Origin: Ensifer sp. PDNC004
GTDB taxonomy: Bacteria > Pseudomonadota > Alphaproteobacteria > Rhizobiales > Rhizobiaceae
Direction: 5' to 3'
Assembly (NCBI RefSeq): GCF_016919405.1
Contig: NZ_CP070353.1
Coordinates: forward strand, 868,001-932,000
Length of the DNA: 64,000 bases
A program made the translations under genes and the position numbers. Under the pieces are notes generated by a model. The model made no database searches. It was given only the letters and a program-made list of their open reading frames with translations, and was not told the origin of the DNA. This document shows positions 59,303 to 64,000 of this stretch, piece after piece (positions within the stretch are counted from its first letter, which is position 1; every line of letters starts with the position of its first letter).

Positions 59303-60136
59303 GTGGCGTTCCGGCGCGCCTTCACCATTCTCGGCTGCGGCTCGTCACCAGGCGTGCCGCGTATCACCGGTGACTGGGGCGCCTGCAATCCTGAAAACCC
59401 GAAAAACCGGCGCATGCGCGCGGCCTTGCTCGTCGAGCAGATCGCGCCCGACGGTGGCAAGACGAGCGTCGTCATCGACACCGGACCGGATTTTCGCGCG
59501 CAGATGGTCGCAACGAATGTGCGCCACATCGATGCGGTGATCTATACCCATGCCCATGCCGACCATCTGCATGGGATCGACGACCTGCGCGGTTACGTCA
59601 TCGAAAACCGGAGGCGGGTGCCCATCTGGGCGGACGCCTATACGATGGGCCGCATTCGCGAAGGGTTTGGCTATTGCCTGCAATCGCCTCCGGGAAGCGG
59701 CTATCCGCCGATCGTCGAGCCGCATATCATTCCTGATGACCTGCCGCCCGTGGTGATATCAGGCGCCGGCGGGCCGATCGCTTTCCGGCCGCTGATGCAG
59801 TTTCACGGCAATATTCACTCCCTGGGATTCCGTATCGGCGATTTTGCCTATTGCAGCGACGTCAGCGATTTTCCCGCAGAAACCGTCGCCAAGCTCGGCG
59901 GCCTTGATCTGCTGGTGATCGACACGCTGCAGTACAAGTTCCACCCGAGCCACCTGTCGCTTGTGCAATCGCTCGGTTGGATCGAGCGCCTGAACCCGAA
60001 ACGGGCGGTGCTGACGCATATGCACGTGCCGCTCGACTACGACACTTTACAAGGCGAAACGCCTGACCATATCGAGCCGGCATACGACCTGATGCGGCTC
60101 GAATTCGATGTCGATGATCCTACGCTCAACGCCTAA
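59303..60136 (+). CDS. MBL-fold metallo-hydrolase (PhnP-like)
   Basis: 277 aa from GTG 59303, 1 nt after the tatD stop. Metallo-beta-lactamase fold with the metal motif THAHADHLHGIDDLR at about residues 82-96, D in YCSDVSDFP and H in VLTHMHVPLDYD. Opening LGCGSSPGVPRITGDWGACN and the cyclic phosphodiesterase layout resemble PhnP and related phosphodiesterases. Tail-to-tail with purC, 32 nt apart. Confidence 0.88.
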   Translation: MAFRRAFTILGCGSSPGVPRITGDWGACNPENPKNRRMRAALLVEQIAPDGGKTSVVIDTGPDFRAQMVATNVRHIDAVIYTHAHADHLHGIDDLRGYVIENRRRVPIWADAYTMGRIREGFGYCLQSPPGSGYPPIVEPHIIPDDLPPVVISGAGGPIAFRPLMQFHGNIHSLGFRIGDFAYCSDVSDFPAETVAKLGGLDLLVIDTLQYKFHPSHLSLVQSLGWIERLNPKRAVLTHMHVPLDYDTLQGETPDHIEPAYDLMRLEFDVDDPTLNA

Positions 60137-60168
60137 ATCAGATTAAAATAAATATATAATATACTGAT
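60137..60168. other. AT-rich hairpin between convergent genes
   Basis: AAATCAG and CTGATTT flank an AT-only stretch of about 21 nt between the MBL and purC stops. It is unlike the surrounding GC-rich DNA and could terminate transcription from both sides. Confidence 0.45.
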
Positions 60169-61125
60169 TTATTTCGAGAAATACGGCGTCAAGTTGGCGC
60201 GAATTCGCTCCAGCACCGTCGCGCCCGAAAGATCCGGAACGAAGCGCTGGCCGGTGATCTTCTCGAAGGCTTCGATGTAGACCGCCGAGGTCTGCACGAC
60301 GAGATCAACCGGGATCTCCGGAATCGGATCCTTGTAGGGATCGCAGCGCGCGGTAACCCAGGCGCGCACGAAATCCTTGTCGAAACTCCTGGGGCGTTCG
60401 CCGCGCTCGAAGCTCTGCTGGTAGCTGTCGGCGATCCAGTAGCGGCTGCTGTCGGGCGTATGGATCTCGTCGGCGAGAATGATCGTGCCGTTTTCGTCGG
60501 TTCCGAACTCGTACTTGGTGTCGACGAGGATCAGGCCGCGCTCGGCGGCGCGCTGCTGGCCGCGGGCGAAGAGAGCCAACGCATATTGCCAGACGGTATC
60601 GAGTTGTTCCTTCGTCAACAGGCCTTGCTCGAGAATCGCTTCAGCCGAAAGCGGCTCGTCGTGGCCGCCGTCGAACGCCTTGCTGGTGGGCGTGATGATC
60701 GCCTGGGGCAGTTTCTCGTTGTCGCGCATGCCGTCCGGCAAGGTGATGCCGTACATCTCGCGCTCGCCGTTGCGGTACTTGGTCAGGATCGAGGTGCTGG
60801 TGGTTCCGGCGAGATAGCCGCGCACGACGACCTCGACCGGCAGAATGTCGAGCCGCTTGCCGATAACGACATTGGGGTCCGGATAGCTGACCACATGGTT
60901 CGGGCAGATGTCGGCCGTTTCCTCGAACCAGTAGCGCGCCGTCTGGGTCAGCACATGACCTTTGTTCGGGATCGACGTCAGGATGACGTCGAAGGCGCTG
61001 AGGCGGTCCGTCGCGATAATGATGCGGTTGCCATCGGGAAGGTCGTAGTTTTCGCGAACTTTGCCTTTGTAGCGGTTTGGCAGTTCCGGAATGAAAGCAT
61101 CTGAAAGAACGCGCAATTCGCTCAT
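60169..61125 (-). CDS. purC: Phosphoribosylaminoimidazole-succinocarboxamide synthase
   Basis: 318 aa from ATG 61125 ([20 protein letters not shown]). Makes SAICAR from CAIR, aspartate and ATP. Family block [26 protein letters not shown] at about residues 20-45, split here as [10 protein letters not shown] and [14 protein letters not shown], then [11 protein letters not shown] and [12 protein letters not shown]. This is the longer (about 310 aa) PurC form; many rhizobia carry a second shorter copy beside purQ/purS, not in this window. Confidence 0.95.
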   Translation of the reverse strand: MSELRVLSDAFIPELPNRYKGKVRENYDLPDGNRIIIATDRLSAFDVILTSIPNKGHVLTQTARYWFEETADICPNHVVSYPDPNVVIGKRLDILPVEVVVRGYLAGTTSTSILTKYRNGEREMYGITLPDGMRDNEKLPQAIITPTSKAFDGGHDEPLSAEAILEQGLLTKEQLDTVWQYALALFARGQQRAAERGLILVDTKYEFGTDENGTIILADEIHTPDSSRYWIADSYQQSFERGERPRSFDKDFVRAWVTARCDPYKDPIPEIPVDLVVQTSAVYIEAFEKITGQRFVPDLSGATVLERIRANLTPYFSK

Positions 61126-61293
61126 CACATCTGGCCTTGAAAAATGAGGTGTTCGGTTCGGGAACGCTAAGCAGGCTGGAAAGGCCGGGTCAAGCTCGCC
61201 AAGGCAACGTTCAGCCGCAATCCATGCTTTCCGGCATATACGTTAGTTCCATAATCTATCTTATGTGATCTTTGTATGTAGCGTGGGTGGATT

Positions 61294-61773
61294 CTATTTC
61301 CAAGTGCGACATGCTCCCAGCGCTTGCCCAAAGCGCGCCCTCGTCACTTGCGTTTTGTCTTTCATCATCGTCTCTCGCCAGGCTTCCTGCTCGGCGTTGA
61401 TCAGCGCTAATTCCCAAACACATGCAATGACCGGTCTCCGTGCCGCATCCGTCGGCTCAGAAGCCGAATAGAGCTTGCGATAATTGTGCTGACACAGGAC
61501 CGAGCCCTGTATCCACCAGTGCGCAGAGATGGAGATACCGAGGCTGCCGGCATGGATGATGACAAAGCCGAGGCGGTTGCTGTCGCCCTCAGCCGCCACG
61601 CGCGAAATCACGTCCTGTCGGACGAATGACTGAGCGAGCACCACCATCGCATCATCGATGTGCCTGCCAACGGCTGCAAGGCCATAGGCTTTGAGCTTGA
61701 GACCGCCGATGTCCCAATCGCCCAGGATGGAAACATCACGTGGACGGTAAACCTCGATCGTTCCGGCATTCAT
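61294..61773 (-). CDS. Hypothetical protein
   Basis: 159 aa from ATG 61773 (MNAGTIEVYRPRDVSILGDW). The frame extends upstream, but this start opens the conserved-looking part. Mixed alpha/beta sequence with AAEGDSNRLGFVIIHAG and SAHWWIQGSVLCQHNYRKLY. No known family recognised. It lies between purC and the GNAT gene on the same strand. Its composition is slightly less GC-rich than that of the neighbours. Confidence 0.55.
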   Translation of the reverse strand: MNAGTIEVYRPRDVSILGDWDIGGLKLKAYGLAAVGRHIDDAMVVLAQSFVRQDVISRVAAEGDSNRLGFVIIHAGSLGISISAHWWIQGSVLCQHNYRKLYSASEPTDAARRPVIACVWELALINAEQEAWRETMMKDKTQVTRARFGQALGACRTWK

Positions 61774-61899
61774 CGGTACGCTCCCATGGACACATTGCCT
61801 CCCACCACCTTGGGTGCCGACATTCAGGGAAAAACGACGAACTGCCAAGCGGTCGGCAATAGTGGCGGTGCATCGCGTGGAGACCCTCAACCGGGCAAC

Positions 61900-62361
61900 C
61901 TACCCCGGCTCAGCTCGTTTCAGTTCCTTGACCAAGCGTTCCGCCGGACCAAAGGCGGTTATCTCCATCCCGGCGGATTGGAACCCCAAGGACCGATAGA
62001 AGGAAGTCGCATAGACGCCGGATGTCACCCACATCTTGAGCGCGCCCGCACTGGACGCACGCTGCTCCGCTTCTGCCAACAGCATCTTGCCGATGCCGCG
62101 TCGCCATGCACTCGGATCGACAAAGATAGCGTCCAGCTCTGCAGATTCGCTGGATATGGGCAGCACAGTACAGAAGCCGATGACCTCACCGTTCGCTTCG
62201 GCAACCAGCGAATTCGGGAGGTGTTCCTCGGCGACCCCGAAGACATCAGGATTGTCGAGGAGTTCCTTGTGGTGATCGCCGGTTGCGAGCGAAGCAAGGC
62301 GTTGCAACTCTTCGAGGCGATCGTGATCGGCTTTGGTTGCCTGGCGAAGTGTCGTCCGCAT
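61900..62361 (-). CDS. GNAT family N-acetyltransferase
   Basis: 153 aa from ATG 62361 (MRTTLRQATKADHDRLEELQ), with GGAG 6 nt upstream; ATG 62373 would add four residues. GNAT fold with the acetyl-CoA pyrophosphate loop WRRGIGKMLL at about residues 90-99 (Q/RxxGxG/A), preceded by AIFVDPSAW, and the C-terminal FYRSLGFQSAG. Substrate unknown. Lies between the hypothetical gene and the divergent ArsR-type regulator. Confidence 0.88.
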   Translation of the reverse strand: MRTTLRQATKADHDRLEELQRLASLATGDHHKELLDNPDVFGVAEEHLPNSLVAEANGEVIGFCTVLPISSESAELDAIFVDPSAWRRGIGKMLLAEAEQRASSAGALKMWVTSGVYATSFYRSLGFQSAGMEITAFGPAERLVKELKRAEPG

Positions 62362-62460
62362 GACTGGCTCCATTGAAGTGAGCCTGAATGGCTGGAAGGC
62401 TCTGCATAGCTGAAATCGTGCATGCTACGCGGGCACTCAGCGCACCCCCTACCCGCATTA

Positions 62461-62510
62461 GCTGCCATGATCGCCTTGACAAAAAAAATTGTCAAGGCGA
62501 TCATGGCAGC
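62461..62510 (+). promoter_or_regulatory. Perfect 22-bp inverted repeat directly before an ArsR-type gene
   Basis: Arms GCTGCCATGATCGCCTTGAC plus AA (62461-62482) and their exact complement (62489-62510) flank a loop of six A. The repeat ends on the base before ATG 62511, so it covers the whole 5' untranslated end and any ribosome site. As DNA it could be the regulator's own operator; as RNA it would hide the start. It is palindromic without mismatch over 44 paired bases. Confidence 0.85.
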
Positions 62511-63131
62511 ATGCTCGATCTCGACGTCATAGATGCGCCGGCCGCTGCCGCGCTTGCCCTGGAGCCGATCAAGGCCCGTTTGCTGGCGGAACTTGCCGCG
62601 CCGGCATCGGCGGCCGCGCTGGCTGTGCGGGTGGGCCTGACGCGCCAGAAGGTCAACTACCACCTGCGTGCGCTCGAAGAGCACAAGCTGATAGAACCGG
62701 CTGAGGAACGCCGCTGGGGCGGGCTGACCGAGCGCCTGATGGTTGCAACCGCCACATCCTATGTGGTTTCGCCGGCGGCGCTGGGGCCGATTGCCGCCGA
62801 TCCCGGGCGCAGCAACGATCGCCTGTCTGCGAGTTATCTGGTCGCACTGGCGGCCCGCATGGTCCGCGAGGTCGGCGGGTTATTGCGCAGTGCCCGGGCG
62901 CAGGACAAACGGCTGGCGACGCTGTCGATCGACACCGTCATCAATTTTCGCTCGCCCGCGGAGCGCGCCGCCTTTACCGCCGATCTCGCCCAGGCGGTGA
63001 GCACGCTTGCTGCGCGCTACCACGACGAAAGCGCGCCGGGAGCCCGGCCGCACCGGCTCATCATCGCCTCCTACCCTGCGCCAAGCGACGACGGCGCAGC
63101 CAACGGCGGCCCCAACGACACCAACTCCTGA
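62511..63131 (+). CDS. ArsR-family winged-helix regulator
   Basis: 206 aa from ATG 62511 (MLDLDVIDAPAAAALALEPI). Winged helix at about residues 18-80 with RVGLTRQKVNYHLRALEEHKLI as recognition helix and wing (given as RVGLTRQKVNYHL and RALEEHKLIEPAEE). No cysteine metal site of SmtB type is visible. ArsR proteins with an SRPBCC partner (12 nt downstream) are common in Rhizobiales and usually autoregulate. The 22-bp palindrome just before it is a good candidate operator. Confidence 0.88.
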   Translation: MLDLDVIDAPAAAALALEPIKARLLAELAAPASAAALAVRVGLTRQKVNYHLRALEEHKLIEPAEERRWGGLTERLMVATATSYVVSPAALGPIAADPGRSNDRLSASYLVALAARMVREVGGLLRSARAQDKRLATLSIDTVINFRSPAERAAFTADLAQAVSTLAARYHDESAPGARPHRLIIASYPAPSDDGAANGGPNDTNS

Positions 63132-63142
63132 AAGGATATCCC

Positions 63143-63940
63143 ATGCCGATCAAGAAGGATGGCAGCGGAAAGCGCTGGGTTGAAATGGAACTGATCGTGC
63201 CCGGCTCACCCGAAAAGGTCTGGCAGGCGATCGCCACCGGCAGCGGCAACAATGCCTGGTTCACCAAGACGGAAATCGATGAGCGGGTCGGAGGCAGGAT
63301 CGCCTTCGACTTCGGTCCGAACGGCAGCTCGACCGGCGAGGTGATGCATTGGGAGCCGCCTGCCCGCTTTGCCTATGTAGAACGCGAGTGGAGCGAGGGC
63401 GCGCCGCCGGTCGCAACCGAGCTCACCGTCACGGCGCGTTCCGGCGATCGCTGCGTGCTGCGCATGGTGCATTCGCTGTTCACATCGAGCGACGACTGGG
63501 ACGACCAGCTGGAAGGCTTCGAGGGCGGATGGCCGGCGTTCTTCGAGATCCTGAAAATCTATCTCGCGCATTTCGCCGGCGAGACGGCGGTCAGCAGCTT
63601 CGCCATGGTTTCCAGCGGGAAACCGGAGGCCACGGTCTGGGCCCGCCTGACCGAAGCACTGGGGCTTCTCGGCGCCAATGTCGGCGAAGAGCGCAGCACG
63701 CCACCAAAGCCCGAACGCCTTGCCGGCATCGTCGAACGGGTGCAGCAGGACGCCAAGCAACGCTATCTGCTGCTGCGCCTGAAGGAACCCGGCGCTGGCA
63801 TCGCGCTCATCGGGACCTATTCGACCGGCGATGGCACAAACGCCAGCATCGCGCTCTATCACTATGGAGACGATGCCAAGGCGCGAGCGAAAGACAGCGA
63901 GCCGAAATGGCAGGAATGGATGACGACGACTTTCAGCTAG
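63143..63940 (+). CDS. SRPBCC (AHSA1) domain protein
   Basis: 265 aa, ATG 63143, with AAAGGA upstream. START/Bet v1-like fold in the first 150 residues: VEMELIVPGSPEKVWQAIATG, WFTKTEIDERVGGRIAFDFG and HWEPPARFAYVEREW. The remaining 110 residues (FAMVSSGKPEATVWARLTEA onwards) are a second small domain not found in all AHSA1 proteins. These proteins bind hydrophobic ligands; the pair with ArsR suggests a ligand-responsive system. Ligand unknown. Confidence 0.85.
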   Translation: MPIKKDGSGKRWVEMELIVPGSPEKVWQAIATGSGNNAWFTKTEIDERVGGRIAFDFGPNGSSTGEVMHWEPPARFAYVEREWSEGAPPVATELTVTARSGDRCVLRMVHSLFTSSDDWDDQLEGFEGGWPAFFEILKIYLAHFAGETAVSSFAMVSSGKPEATVWARLTEALGLLGANVGEERSTPPKPERLAGIVERVQQDAKQRYLLLRLKEPGAGIALIGTYSTGDGTNASIALYHYGDDAKARAKDSEPKWQEWMTTTFS

Positions 63941-64000
63941 ATCGACTTCCCCGGCGGTTGGCGTTCCGCTCGTTTGCACATCGGCAACGGGCGCCTCGCC

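Noticed and set aside
56929..59529. An 866-codon open frame on the minus strand
   Set aside because: Antisense to metG, tatD and the start of the MBL gene, all of which have clear motifs; the translation is arginine-rich shadow sequence.

Overview
The window is GC-rich alphaproteobacterial chromosome. Gene content, intergenic mosaic elements resembling Rhizobium RIME1, an Irr-type iron control element and the overall housekeeping gene mix point to a Rhizobiaceae member, most likely Sinorhizobium/Ensifer. I infer this from family recognition; no database search was run. About 59 protein genes, one tRNA gene, one tandem riboswitch, one clear pseudogene and several repeat or hairpin elements can be supported.

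Layout. 1-6.2 kb: a partial PilZ gene, then a tightly packed leftward operon (branched-chain-type solute-binding protein, P1 peptidase, rpe, DUF2259 protein, membrane protein, purB). 6.2-12 kb: a rightward flavin reductase followed by a molybdenum-hydroxylase maturation module (MoxR-like AAA+ ATPase, VWA protein, split XdhC pair, MoeA-like/MocA-like fusion) and a TfoX-like protein, with no hydroxylase subunits in sight. 12-18 kb: an alpha/beta hydrolase and a NUDIX gene overlapping tail to tail, then leftward rhlE, M23 peptidase, DUF455 and bcp. 18-27 kb: a large AsmA-type protein, tyrS/anmK (divergent), a membrane diguanylate cyclase and two hydrolases.

27.5-34.8 kb: the Fe-S assembly operon iscS-sufB-sufC-sufD-sufS-sufT-sufA, preceded by an Irr-box-like element and ended by a strong terminator. 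34.8-36.8 kb: a PAS histidine kinase and a stand-alone receiver. 37-41.6 kb: the leftward glycine cleavage operon gcvT-gcvH-gcvP behind a tandem glycine riboswitch. 41.7-46.2 kb: copper-related exported proteins (DUF2946-like, DUF1775-PCuAC fusion), small hypotheticals and cbpA-cbpM. 46.3-52 kb: a leftward block with a CBS/BON protein, phosphoketolase, a glucoamylase-family protein and a decayed ABC transporter, then tRNA-Ser(UGA).

52.4-60 kb: rightward cell-envelope and replication/translation genes (rlpA, a DacA/DacF-like protein with degenerate motifs, tmk, holB, metG, tatD, MBL hydrolase), with a MazG-like gene on the other strand. 60-64 kb: leftward purC, a hypothetical gene and a GNAT acetyltransferase, then an ArsR-SRPBCC pair whose start codon is immediately preceded by a perfect 22-bp inverted repeat.

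Most of the window is ordinary core genome. The least explained items are the ArsR palindrome at 62461-62510, the carboxypeptidase homologue lacking two of its three catalytic motifs, the orphan molybdenum-cofactor loading module, and the RIME and hairpin elements embedded in the suf operon.
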